Source of the DNA: Gammaproteobacteria bacterium
Lineage (GTDB): Bacteria; Pseudomonadota; Gammaproteobacteria; Steroidobacterales; Rariloculaceae
NCBI GenBank assembly: GCA_022825505.1
Contig: JAJDWR010000081.1
Coordinates: forward strand, 1 to 37,285
Direction: 5' to 3'
DNA length: 37,285 bases
Shown: one piece after another, positions 25,021 to 33,295 of the stretch
Layout of the letters: every line of letters starts with the position of its first letter
Numbering within the stretch: position 1 is the stretch's first letter
Made by a program: the position numbers and the translations under genes
Notes under the pieces: model-generated
What the model saw: only the letters and a program-made list of their open reading frames with translations
Told to the model about the DNA's origin: nothing
The model's database searches: none

Positions 25021-25092
25021 TCCCCTTGCAGGGTGCAGCCCCTTTGCAGGGTGCAGCCTGTTTGCCGTGGGCAGCCCCTTTGCAGGGTGCAA
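25021..25092 (+). repeat. Four 18-bp iteron-like tandem repeats before the relaxase
   Basis: Four contiguous 18-base units (25021, 25039, 25057, 25075) with consensus CCCCTTTGCAGGGTGCAG. Each full unit has a palindromic core TGCA-GGG-TGCA; the third unit is diverged. The array ends three bases before the chosen relaxase ATG. Unit length equals six codons, so an alternative start at 25033 would add hexapeptide repeats (QPLCRV-like). A protein-binding array at the start of a transfer gene is the more usual explanation. Confidence 0.8.
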
Positions 25093-25095
25093 CCC

Positions 25096-25980
25096 ATGGT
25101 AGCGTCGATCAGCAAGATCGGTTCCCCGTCCCAGGGCGTGAGCTATTTCGAGAAGGACGGCTATTACGCGAAGGACGATCCGCTGCACCGCGAGGCCAGC
25201 GCCTGGTACGGCCGGGGGGCGGAATCGATGGGTCTCTCCGGTCCGGTGGAGCCGGAGGCATTCGAGCGGGTACTGGAGGGCCATGTGCCCGGCGGGCGGC
25301 GGCTGGGGCGCCGGGAACGCGACGGCACGATCCGTCATCGCCCCGGCGTGGACGTGACCCTGTCCGCGCCGAAGTCGGTTTCTCTCGCCGCCCTGGTGGG
25401 CGGGGACCGCCGAGTCGTGGAGGCCCACGACAAGGCGGTGAAGCGCACCCTGGACTGGATCGAGAAACGCGCCGTGGAGACACGGCTGCGCGACGCCGGG
25501 ACCCGCGTGCTCAGGCGCGTGGGCAACCAGAACATGGTGGCCGCCACGTTCCTCCACGACACCTCCCGGAACCTGGACCCGCAGCTTCATACTCACGCCG
25601 TGATCGCCAACGCCGTGCAGGGCGGGGACGGCAAATGGAGGACCATGGCCGACGGCGGCATTTTCCGGGGCAAGATGGCCATCGGCGCGATCTACCGGGC
25701 GGAGCTTGCCAGGGGACTCGAACGGCTCGGCTACGGAATCGAGAAACGTCATGCCGACGGCAGGTTCGAGATCGCCGGGGTGTCCAGAGAAGTCATCGAG
25801 GCATTTTCCACCCGAAGGGCCGAGATCGAGGCGGCGATGAATGACCGGGGACTGGACGCTCCGGGGGACAACGCCCGGCTCGCGGATCGCGCCGCGCTGA
25901 TGACGCGGGCGGGGAAGCGCGACGTGGACCGCTCGGCGCTGCGCAAAGACCGGGTGATCGGGATACAGGGTTCGCGATGA
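25096..25980 (+). pseudogene. MobF/TrwC-family relaxase, N-terminal domain only
   Basis: 294 residues matching the TrwC relaxase domain. Catalytic tyrosine candidates are at 17 and 23-24 (SYFEKDGYYAKDD). VTLSAPKSVSLAAL follows, and the three-His metal site is His154, His165 and His167 in FLHDTSRNLDPQLHTHAVIA. These enzymes nick oriT and stay covalently attached during conjugative transfer. Full-length members exceed 900 residues and carry a C-terminal helicase; here matching sequence ends near residue 287 (DRSALRK) and a stop follows shortly. The nicking domain could still fold, but transfer function is probably lost. Confidence 0.82.
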
Positions 25981-26580
25981 CGCGGTGATCGACACGGGCG
26001 ATGCATGGCATGTCGGGCTTGATGTTGGGCGGCGCGTTCGAAGGGTCACGGATATCTGCCGGCCGGCAGCGTCGGTGTTGTGGCGACCGCGCGCACCGGG
26101 TGGGCCGCGGCATGGCTGGCGGAGTCCGCAGAGTCGATGGCGTTCTCGCGGCTTTCCCTGACAGGCGGGAGGGGGTGGCGTCGATCGGCGCGCGGCGCGA
26201 CGGAAGAAATCCGTGCATCGGCCGTGCAATGCATGCCATACCGTTCGATGCGTCGCTCACGTTTGTGCCGATTGCCCACCGACACCCTCCGGCAAACTGG
26301 CTTCCTGTCTGCCCGTGCTCGCCCGCGCTCACCGTTGCAATCGAATCACCGTGCTGTTGCCTGTCCGTGCCGGGAAATCCCAACTTTGCCGTCTCGGATC
26401 GGCAGCAATCCCAAGACCCCCGTCGACATCCAATCGCTCATGCGCCGCCTGGGCTTTGCCCTGCAGCAAGCCCCCGTGAGCCGGTCACCGGCAGTTCGTC
26501 GGGAACGCCACTCCCGTCAACATCCTGGCGGACGTCAAGACTGACACACCCGCCGCACCACGGTGCCCCGACCGCCCCGA

Positions 26581-26625
26581 GCTACGTCCGGCTACGCCCG
26601 GGATACGCTCGACTACGCTGGAGCC
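26581..26625 (-). repeat. 10-bp-periodic repeat, right copy of the inverted pair
   Basis: Read on the minus strand: GGCTC then CAGCGTAGTC, GAGCGTATCC, CGGGCGTAGC and CGGACGTAGC. It matches the left copy at 23145 exactly for 15 bases and then in pattern, with one more unit. Confidence 0.6.
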
Positions 26626-26692
26626 ATACAAAACCCGGAAAATCAGGCCGACAGGCCCTTGGGAAAAGCTGGTACCATTTTGAGTCTTGAGC

Positions 26693-26878
26693 GTAATACG
26701 CTGGCCAGGTCCAAATATATGGCTTTCCTATACGCTGAACGGCATCTTCAATATTTTCAGCGGGTTACGTGGGCGTTCCAGAGCATCGCGCCGATTCTCC
26801 AGAGAATTTTTCCGGTTCTCTGGAGCACAAATCGGGATTTTCGGCCCTGTAGGCGTATACGAATCCCGTATACGCTGA
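26693..26878 (+). repeat. Hairpin and ATACGCTG repeat block
   Basis: ATACGCTG occurs at about 26696, 26732 and 26871. Between them lie CTCCAGAGAA-N9-TTCTCTGGAG (26797-26825) and GCGTATACG-AATCC-CGTATACGC (26853-26875), both perfect. The block is visibly richer in A and T than its surroundings. It could be a replication or transfer origin remnant, or a regulatory region. Confidence 0.5.
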
Positions 26879-27488
26879 GGGATGTTCGACCTGGGAGCTT
26901 CGGATAGGATCCTTTCAGCAAATTGGCCGAAAAGCACCCACCGGCATCTCTTCGTAGGTCTTGGGAAATGCCGTGCCGCAAATCGTCAAGGATGTGGCCA
27001 ATACCCCTCCAAATTCCCCGAGCAAGTCCACGCTTCAGGCGCGGTCGAACCGAACGGCGTCCCGGCTGACCAGCGACATGCGGCGACAACGCACCCGGTC
27101 AATTCAGGCAAGAAACTGGCGCTCGCAGGCAAACTGCCCGGCCACCGACGGGGCGAGGATCGGTCGGTCTCGCCGCATGTTCGGGCCGGCATGGCATTGC
27201 TTGTCTGCACCGACGACAGTCCCTGCACGAACCCGCCGCCGATGCCCGGGTTACACGCCGCAACCCGCATTGCACACCGTCCTGTGTGCCCGTCTTGCGG
27301 TTCTAGCCGGCTCAGTGCTTGCCCTTCATGGTGCAGCCGGACAAGCACCGCAACCGTTAGTATAGGGCCTCACCGAGGACCGTGACAGAGGAATCTCTGA
27401 AATGCTGTCTGCAATGAAGAAGTGGCCAAATCGCCGGTACAGGCCAGAGATCAAGCACAGGCAACCCCATTCGCGATCAACGAAACAT

Positions 27489-30347
27489 TCAACAGCGGCG
27501 TTCACCAAGATTCAATGCCAGCAACTCTCCAAGCGCCTCGTCCTCGGAAATCCCCGCATCCCACCCGTAGGCCACCGCTACGGCAGTGTCGAGCGCTCGG
27601 TGCGCATCGTCGAGCCACTGCGGGCGGACATTGTAGAGGTTCGTCACCGTACGGGCCTTCAGTTCACCCGCCGCCGCTTCGTCACGGGCGACCGGGCGCT
27701 TCGGGTAGCCGAGTGCCGGCTCGTCTACCCACTCCACCCATTCGGGCGGATTGAGCCATCGGTCGCGAAGCTCGACCAACCGCCGCGCGGCTTGCGCAAT
27801 GGCGACCGCGTGCGGGTCGTCCGCGTAATCCTTGGCGGGAGTGTCGGGGGTGAGGCCGTCCGGGAAGGGGTAAGTGCCGAACGTGGTAGTGGGCGTGTAG
27901 CGGGGTCGATCTTCGAGACTGGTGCCGAGTCGCAAGGACCACGCCTCGTGAAACCGGCTGTGCAGGATGCCGAAGGACGTGTCGTCGTCTCGGGCGAAGA
28001 CAATTAGCGCGTGATCGGGGCAAACTTCCGCTTGAAACCAGTCAAACAAGCGGTACTTGGCCACGCAAGGCGTGGCAATAAAGCGCTGTAGTCCCTGCAG
28101 CGCCTTCCACATCCCCTGTCTCGGTTCTACATGCCGCCACCAATTCACGCGATACGCTTCCCGGCGGTTCCGCTGCCGCATCGGCCAGACATGCTCCTTG
28201 ACATGCGCGAAGGGCGCTTCGTAGAGCGCGGCATCCTCCGCCGTCATGCTCCACCCGAAATCCACAATCCACTTATCCGCCGGGCGGCGCGTGAGGTCCA
28301 TACCGTTGACCCATGGCTTTAGAACATCGGCGTTGGGCCACCCGTTCGGATTCGCCGGGAGGCGCAGCCACTCCCGCGCCAGGTCGCCAGGAACGTCAAA
28401 CGGCCCGCCCTTGGTATCGCCCATGAAGGCAACGCCAATGTTTGCCGGAATGCGCTTCGCCGTGGTCAGGTCGATCCCCGCCCCGCCATGCCTGGCTGTA
28501 AGGTCGGAGTGGATTTCATCGGCAGGCTCGCCGTTTATGCGCGTCTCCGGCCTGTGTTCGTCGTTCGTGCGGGAGAAGCAGATAAGCGATACCCGCACCG
28601 CTGCGCCGTCGATCACCCACGGCTCATCCGACCAGGCATCGAAGATCGGGCGTCCGTCGGTCGCGGCCTGCAACGCCCGGCGGTTCGCGCCGCCGCGTAT
28701 CGAGTTGGTGGCCACCAAGCCTACTCGCGTCGCCTTGCCCGATGCGACTTGCTCGCCCGCCTTCACGAACCAGTAGCTGACGAGATCGGCTTCAGGCGGC
28801 ACGCGGCTCTGCCAGGCCGCAAACATCCGTGAAACGTAGTCCTCGCCCAGCCCGCCGATCAGCAGCTTGCCGCCGAGGAACGGCGGATTGCCGATAACTG
28901 CATCGGTTTCCGGCCAGGCCGGTTCGCCACCGCCTGGCGCCAGAATCGCGTCGCGGCATTCGATGGTATCGAGCGGATCGAGAATCGGATTGTCCGCATT
29001 GCTGAACCCGTTGCGCCGCATCCACTGGATTTCGCCGATCCACACCGACACGCGGGCAAGTTCCGCGGCGTAGGCGTTGAGTTCGATGCCCCTCACATTC
29101 GCCGGTCCGACCGCCGGAAACCCGCGCTCCAGACCCAGCGATTCCGCTTCGAGCTGAACGCGGTGCTCGATGTCCTTGAGCGCGTGCAGCGCCAGGTACA
29201 GGAAGTTTCCCGATCCGCAGGCCGGGTCGAGCACGGTGAAATTCCGCAATCGTTCGAGGAAGGCGCGCAGCAGCCGATCCGCCTGACGCCTCAGAAGGGT
29301 TCGCGCCGCAGAAGATCCCGCGCGGTCCGCTTGTTCAAGTTTGTCCGCGATCCCTGCTTTCTCTGCCTCCCACTCCACGAGCAACGGACGGACAATCACC
29401 GGATCGACAATCCGCATGATCTTGTCGCGGTCGGTGTAGTGCGCGCCGAGTTGCGAGCGTTTCTCCGGATCAAGGCCCCGTTCAAACAGCGTGCCGAAGA
29501 TCGACGGGTCGATCTCTGACCAATCGAGCGTCGCGGCCTTGAGTGCGGTCTCGATCCCGTCGTGGTCCAGCGGCAACGCAGAATCATCGTCGAACAAGCC
29601 ACCGTTGAACCACGCGACTCTCTCGAATCCGACATCGCCGCCCGTGGCCATCGCGCCGAACAGGTGCTTGGCATACGCCTCGAATTTCGCGGGGTCGTCT
29701 CGCGAGCGATCGAGCATCCGGGTGAACATATCGTCGGGCAGCAGGCCCACGTCCTCCGCGAACATGCAGAACACCATCCGGTTGACGAAATGCGCGACCG
29801 TTTCGGGGTCGTGGCCCCGGTCCCGCAAGCCCTGCGCGAGATCCGCAAACGTGGCCGCCGCGCGCTCCGTCACCGTCTGCCGTGTCTCGCCCGGGCGCAA
29901 CCGCTCCGGCTCCGACATCGCCCACTTGAGCTTGTCACGAACCGCGCCATCGGCAAGATCGTCGAGCGTGAATTCGTGCGTCACGCTCACACAGTTCGTC
30001 CAATTGGTGCGGATGCGGAACCTCACCATGTCGGAGACGATCAGCAGGGGCGGATTGTCCAGCGCCAGCGCGTACTGGCGCAACTGATTGAACGCCCGGT
30101 CGAGGTCCTTGTGCTTGCCCTTGTATTCCCAGGCGAAGCACCCGCGTCTCCACACGTCGGCCCAACCGTCGCCGCCGGTGTCCTTCCGCGCGCCTCGCTC
30201 GAAGCAATACCAATTGCCCGCCGGATCGGCTTCCGCCGGCGTCGGCTCATCGAGCAGCCGGCATAGATCGATGAAGTGTTCCTGCGCCGCCGAGCGCTCC
30301 TTCAACTCGGACGCCCGCCATTTGGCGATGAACTTGCCCGGTATCAT
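27489..30347 (-). CDS. MmeI-like single-chain restriction-modification enzyme (type IIL)
   Basis: A 952-residue bifunctional enzyme. The N-terminal nuclease has the MmeI-type spacing D-X9-E-X-K: Asp64, Glu74, Lys76 (ADVWRRGCFAWEYK). A helical linker leads to an adenine-N6 methyltransferase with motif I DPACGSGNF (374-382) and motif IV NPPF (487-490). A C-terminal region of about 300 residues carries the target-recognition part and ends in helices. Enzymes of this type methylate one strand of an asymmetric site and cut about 20 bases away. All catalytic motifs are intact. It starts 37 bases after the toxin gene and is probably in the same operon. The recognition site cannot be read from sequence. 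Confidence 0.88.
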   Translation of the reverse strand: MIPGKFIAKWRASELKERSAAQEHFIDLCRLLDEPTPAEADPAGNWYCFERGARKDTGGDGWADVWRRGCFAWEYKGKHKDLDRAFNQLRQYALALDNPPLLIVSDMVRFRIRTNWTNCVSVTHEFTLDDLADGAVRDKLKWAMSEPERLRPGETRQTVTERAAATFADLAQGLRDRGHDPETVAHFVNRMVFCMFAEDVGLLPDDMFTRMLDRSRDDPAKFEAYAKHLFGAMATGGDVGFERVAWFNGGLFDDDSALPLDHDGIETALKAATLDWSEIDPSIFGTLFERGLDPEKRSQLGAHYTDRDKIMRIVDPVIVRPLLVEWEAEKAGIADKLEQADRAGSSAARTLLRRQADRLLRAFLERLRNFTVLDPACGSGNFLYLALHALKDIEHRVQLEAESLGLERGFPAVGPANVRGIELNAYAAELARVSVWIGEIQWMRRNGFSNADNPILDPLDTIECRDAILAPGGGEPAWPETDAVIGNPPFLGGKLLIGGLGEDYVSRMFAAWQSRVPPEADLVSYWFVKAGEQVASGKATRVGLVATNSIRGGANRRALQAATDGRPIFDAWSDEPWVIDGAAVRVSLICFSRTNDEHRPETRINGEPADEIHSDLTARHGGAGIDLTTAKRIPANIGVAFMGDTKGGPFDVPGDLAREWLRLPANPNGWPNADVLKPWVNGMDLTRRPADKWIVDFGWSMTAEDAALYEAPFAHVKEHVWPMRQRNRREAYRVNWWRHVEPRQGMWKALQGLQRFIATPCVAKYRLFDWFQAEVCPDHALIVFARDDDTSFGILHSRFHEAWSLRLGTSLEDRPRYTPTTTFGTYPFPDGLTPDTPAKDYADDPHAVAIAQAARRLVELRDRWLNPPEWVEWVDEPALGYPKRPVARDEAAAGELKARTVTNLYNVRPQWLDDAHRALDTAVAVAYGWDAGISEDEALGELLALNLGERRC

Positions 30348-30384
30348 CGCGGTGCGAACGGCTGGACGCGCTCCGGCGACGATC

Positions 30385-30807
30385 TCAATGGCCGGCCCAC
30401 GGATCGATCACCTCGACGCCCGTGTCCGAGTAGTCCCGCACGTTTCGCGTCGCCACCGCCATGCCGCGCGAATGCGCGATGGCGGCAATCTGGCAATCCG
30501 GCTGCGAGATCGGGCGCCCGACACCGCGGCAGGCGGCGGCGATATCCGCGTACGCGTGTGCCGCGTCGCTGTCAAACGGCAGAATCCGGCCTTCAAACAG
30601 GCCCGCGAGCGCTTGTTCGGCAGCGTCCGCAAGACCCCTGCGGCGCGCGCCCTCCGGCAAAATGGCGATGCCGGTGCGGATCTCCGCTTCGGTGACCGCG
30701 GTGACGAACAACTCCCGCCGGGGCAACCCGTCCATCCATGCAAGCACCAGGGGACTCGGCACGGCGCGCATCAGTTCGGATACGACATTGGTGTCTATCA
30801 CGACCAT
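30385..30807 (-). CDS. fitB: FitB/VapC-type PIN-domain toxin ribonuclease
   Basis: A 140-residue PIN-domain protein. Acidic residues Asp5 (VVIDTNVVSELM), Glu42 (TEAEIRTG) and Asp104 (SQPDCQIAAIA) sit at the FitB active-site positions, and TRNVRDY (Asp125) follows, ending VEVIDPW as in FitB-like proteins. It is expected to cut RNA and to be held inactive by the antitoxin encoded just upstream; the two genes are 7 bases apart. Confidence 0.88.
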   Translation of the reverse strand: MVVIDTNVVSELMRAVPSPLVLAWMDGLPRRELFVTAVTEAEIRTGIAILPEGARRRGLADAAEQALAGLFEGRILPFDSDAAHAYADIAAACRGVGRPISQPDCQIAAIAHSRGMAVATRNVRDYSDTGVEVIDPWAGH

Positions 30808-30814
30808 GGCCGTG

Positions 30815-31060
30815 TCAGTCGAAGCGCGGCGGCTCGCGCATGAGTTCGCGCGGTGGAACCTCCAGATCGATGCCGTTGAAGGGCTTGAACAGCTCGTGTA
30901 TTGCGGTCCCCAGACCGTTCTCCGGCACGGTCTTGCGCCCGACGGCAGCGCGTAGAATCAGCCGCACTTCCTCCTCCATCGAACGACCGTTTCCCGCTGC
31001 GCGCACCCTGAGACGTGTTCGAACCTCGTCTTCAAGATTGCGAATCGTGATGCTTGCCAT
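30815..31060 (-). CDS. fitA: FitA-type ribbon-helix-helix antitoxin
   Basis: An 81-residue protein. The N-terminal ribbon-helix-helix is MASITIRNLEDEVRTRLRVR, followed by the second helix GRSMEEEVRLILRAA. The C-terminal tail (LFKPFNGIDLEVPPREL) would thread into the toxin active site. The start at 31060 has a GGAG ribosome site. Such antitoxins, alone and with toxin, bind palindromes in their own promoter; a 7-base-arm inverted repeat over the -35 fits. Confidence 0.88.
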   Translation of the reverse strand: MASITIRNLEDEVRTRLRVRAAGNGRSMEEEVRLILRAAVGRKTVPENGLGTAIHELFKPFNGIDLEVPPRELMREPPRFD

Positions 31061-31089
31061 CGCAGTTTTCTCCGCTGGACCCCAACGGC

Positions 31090-31118
31090 ACCCTACACGG
31101 TGCTTGCGATGCAAGCAA
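31090..31118 (-). promoter_or_regulatory. fitAB promoter with overlapping operator
   Basis: On the minus strand: TTGCTT (31118-31113), 17 bases, TAGGGT (31095-31090). The perfect inverted repeat TGCTTGC-GAT-GCAAGCA at 31101-31117 overlaps the -35 and spacer, the normal place for an autorepressor site. The start of transcription near 31083 leaves a 23-base leader. Confidence 0.5.
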
Positions 31119-31266
31119 CCCGCGCCGTGCACGCCCCAGCTTGCCCCCCGGCCCGAAAAGCGCATCATTACCCTGAGCCAACCGAAAGGTCATGCTCAGG
31201 GGAAAGACCAGATGCACGTCGGGTCCTTCCCCGCATCATCGGTCCTTCGGGTTTCACTTTTGGCCG

Positions 31267-31341
31267 GTGAATTCCGGCGTCGCGCTCCTGGCAGGGGTCC
31301 TCATCTTGCTATACGGACTTACGGAGGTGGATGATGGCTGA
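31267..31341 (+). CDS. Possible 24-residue membrane peptide
   Basis: From a GTG, a 24-residue frame (NSGVALLAGVLILLYGLTEV, then DDG) is essentially one membrane segment with an acidic end. Its stop overlaps the start region of the next small gene, which suggests coupling. Very short, so uncertain; no family recognised. Confidence 0.3.
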   Translation: MNSGVALLAGVLILLYGLTEVDDG

Positions 31342-31450
31342 ATACGGTCTGGCCATTGCGTCGATCACAATACTCGCAGTCTTCATCGTCGTTCACTTCC
31401 TGATCGAACGGCAATACACCAACGAGGACCGCACCCCCCCCGAGTCATAA
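31331..31450 (+). CDS. 39-residue single-span membrane protein
   Basis: Two tandem ATGs after a good GGAGGTGG ribosome site open a 39-residue frame: MMAEYGLAIASITILAVFIV, then VHFLIERQYTNEDRTPPES. It is a clear membrane helix with a charged cytoplasmic-type tail. A strong terminator follows 33 bases past the stop. Function unknown; size and form recall small regulators or subunits of membrane complexes. Confidence 0.5.
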   Translation: MMAEYGLAIASITILAVFIVVHFLIERQYTNEDRTPPES

Positions 31451-31482
31451 GTCGTCTTTACTTTACAGACGCCGACTCCACG

Positions 31483-31507
31483 GAGAAGCCAGCCCCGCTG
31501 GCTTCTC
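31483..31507 (+). terminator. Rho-independent-type terminator
   Basis: GAGAAGCCAGC-CCC-GCTGGCTTCTC, a perfect 11-base stem with a 3-base loop, then GCCTTTCT. It lies between convergent genes (the small membrane protein and the VgrG-like gene) and could stop transcription from the left. Confidence 0.75.
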
Positions 31508-31513
31508 GCCTTT

Positions 31514-33223
31514 CTACCCCTCGGACGAGTCTCCCCCTTCCGAATCGTCCTCCTCGGCGGGGACGAAGATCATGCCGGCCCAGGTGTCCTGGCCGTGGTC
31601 CGTGATCATTCCCATGGAGGCGCCGATCACGCGGTCGCCGACGCCGATGTGGTCGGCGTAGCTGAAGCCGACGATCTCGGCCGACAACGGGTCGTGAACC
31701 GCAATCTCGCAGATGTCGCCGTGCCGGTGCTCGGGCACGAAGCCATGCTCGCCTCCGGCCATAGGGCCGATCACGGACAGCATCAGCTCGGGCGGAGGCG
31801 GAGCGGCGGCGGACGCTTCTCCTTCCGCTCCGCCTCCGCCGTTGGCGCTCCCGTTCGTCGCGCTACCGCCGCCGGTCTGGCCGTTGCCGCTTCCTTCCGT
31901 GCCCGCGCCGTCGCCGTCGACCTCGATGGAAACGCCGCGGCCCCCGCCGCCCGGCCCCGACCCGGCGCCGCCCTGGCCGAAACTCAGGCGCACCGGTATG
32001 CGGCTCAGTTTATCCCGCTCGACGGTCTGGCCGAAGGCTTCGGCCTGCGGGTCGTGCACGACGCCGCTGACGATGACCGCGCCGCGCTCGGGCGGCGGCA
32101 AGGGCGTCCAGATGCCCAACTTCATGATCTGAGCCCGGTTGTGGTAAAAGCCTTCCTCGGCGTAGTGATGGATTTCGTGCACCTGCCAGTGATGGGCGCC
32201 GGTCAGCGGTTTGTCGAGGGTCACGATCCGGCCGGGATGCAAGCCGGGCTGAGAAGAGATGATCTCGACGGTGTTGTATGGCAGCAATTCGGCGCCTTCG
32301 GCCCTGGCGGCCCGTTCGGTGGCCTGGTCCAGGGTAACGCCCGCCGAAGCGTAGACCCTGCCGATGGTGGACGACTCGCCGATCCGGCGCGGTTCGCCGA
32401 TGGTGGGGTTGTCCACCAGGGCGCCACTCTCGACCTCCGCCGCCGAAGGTCCCAGCGCGAACTTGTGGGCGACCGCGGTCTCGGCGTTCACCACGTTGCC
32501 TATCGACATCCGCACCGGGGTCCCCGCGGGCTCGCCGTCCCGCAGCGACACATGCAGGACGCCATTGCGGTCGCCGAGCAATTCGATGCGGATGCTGAGG
32601 CGGCCGAAGATGGCGCCCAGCCAATCGCTGAGCACTTCGCCGCTGGCGATGGCGTAGGGCATCCGCACATCGCGCACCTGCTCGTGGATGATGATCTCCG
32701 GCAGGCCGGGAATCGCGGGCCGCAGGCTCGGCGCCGCGTCGACGCCCGCCGCGAGCAGCATCCCTCCAGCCAGCAGCTCCCCCGCGGTGCTGTTCCCGAA
32801 AACGCCCCAGATGCGCTTTCCGAGCAAATGGGTGATCGGGTCGCAGAACAGGATCATCGATCCCTCGTCCTCGTTGTCCGAATCCGTCTCCATGTCGAGT
32901 TCGTGGGGGGCGTAGAGCGAGGTGACGACCGAGGGCCAGGCGCGGATGTAATCCACGTCCTCGCCGCGGGGGTCCTTGGTGTATTGGTAGTCGGACTCGT
33001 CCCGGCCCCAAATGCCGAACACGATGCCGGACTCGGGCGCGATCCCTTCTTCGATCGTGCGCTGAAACGCAAACCCCGGACGCAGCTTCCCTTCGCCCGG
33101 GGCGGGCTTGAAGGTGGCCAGACCCTGCCAACCCTGGCGCGTCTCGTTGACCCACCAGTCGATGGCTCCCAGCGTGACGCCGGTATCGAGGACATCGACT
33201 TCTCCGGACAGGACTTTAAACAT
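31514..33223 (-). CDS. Divergent VgrG-like T6SS spike/hub protein B
   Basis: A 569-residue protein. Residues 1-410 have the layout of the VgrG/gp27 hub, with PGRIVTLDKPL...HHWQVHEIHHYAEEGFYHNRAQI at 330-365 paralleling the VgrG segment before the OB-fold. The OB-fold begins with DKLSRIPVRLSF (404-415, compare DEYGRVKV of VgrG). It is then interrupted by about 60 Gly/Ser/Ala/Pro-rich residues and resumes as LMLSVIGPMAGGEHGFVPEH (480-499) and GDICEIAVHDPLSAEIVGFSY. The chain ends about 45 residues later with no beta-helix needle. A neighbouring paralogue (33296-35488) shares this plan. The start at 33223 has an AGGAGAGGAG site. Likely part of the T6SS with tssBC. Confidence 0.68.
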   Translation of the reverse strand: MFKVLSGEVDVLDTGVTLGAIDWWVNETRQGWQGLATFKPAPGEGKLRPGFAFQRTIEEGIAPESGIVFGIWGRDESDYQYTKDPRGEDVDYIRAWPSVVTSLYAPHELDMETDSDNEDEGSMILFCDPITHLLGKRIWGVFGNSTAGELLAGGMLLAAGVDAAPSLRPAIPGLPEIIIHEQVRDVRMPYAIASGEVLSDWLGAIFGRLSIRIELLGDRNGVLHVSLRDGEPAGTPVRMSIGNVVNAETAVAHKFALGPSAAEVESGALVDNPTIGEPRRIGESSTIGRVYASAGVTLDQATERAARAEGAELLPYNTVEIISSQPGLHPGRIVTLDKPLTGAHHWQVHEIHHYAEEGFYHNRAQIMKLGIWTPLPPPERGAVIVSGVVHDPQAEAFGQTVERDKLSRIPVRLSFGQGGAGSGPGGGGRGVSIEVDGDGAGTEGSGNGQTGGGSATNGSANGGGGAEGEASAAAPPPPELMLSVIGPMAGGEHGFVPEHRHGDICEIAVHDPLSAEIVGFSYADHIGVGDRVIGASMGMITDHGQDTWAGMIFVPAEEDDSEGGDSSEG

Positions 33224-33295
33224 GGCTCGTCTCCTCTCCTGCCGGCCGCGGCCCGCGAGCCGGGCCGGAAAGGCCCGCACGCGGCCCGGACCGCG

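Larger units (their letters stand above)
25981..27488. other. Gene-poor region with hairpins and repeats
   Basis: About 1.5 kb between the relaxase fragment and the restriction-modification gene. Open frames are short and motif-free on both strands. It contains a 10-bp-periodic repeat (26581-26625) and an AT-richer block with two strong hairpins and three ATACGCTG motifs (26693-26878). The remainder (25981-26580 and 26880-27488) shows nothing I can identify. Confidence 0.45.

Noticed and set aside
26563..26907. Frame encoding tyrosine-rich YARD/DYAGA-like residues
   Set aside because: It comes from translating the 10-bp-periodic DNA repeat and the hairpin block; no family or initiation signal supports it.
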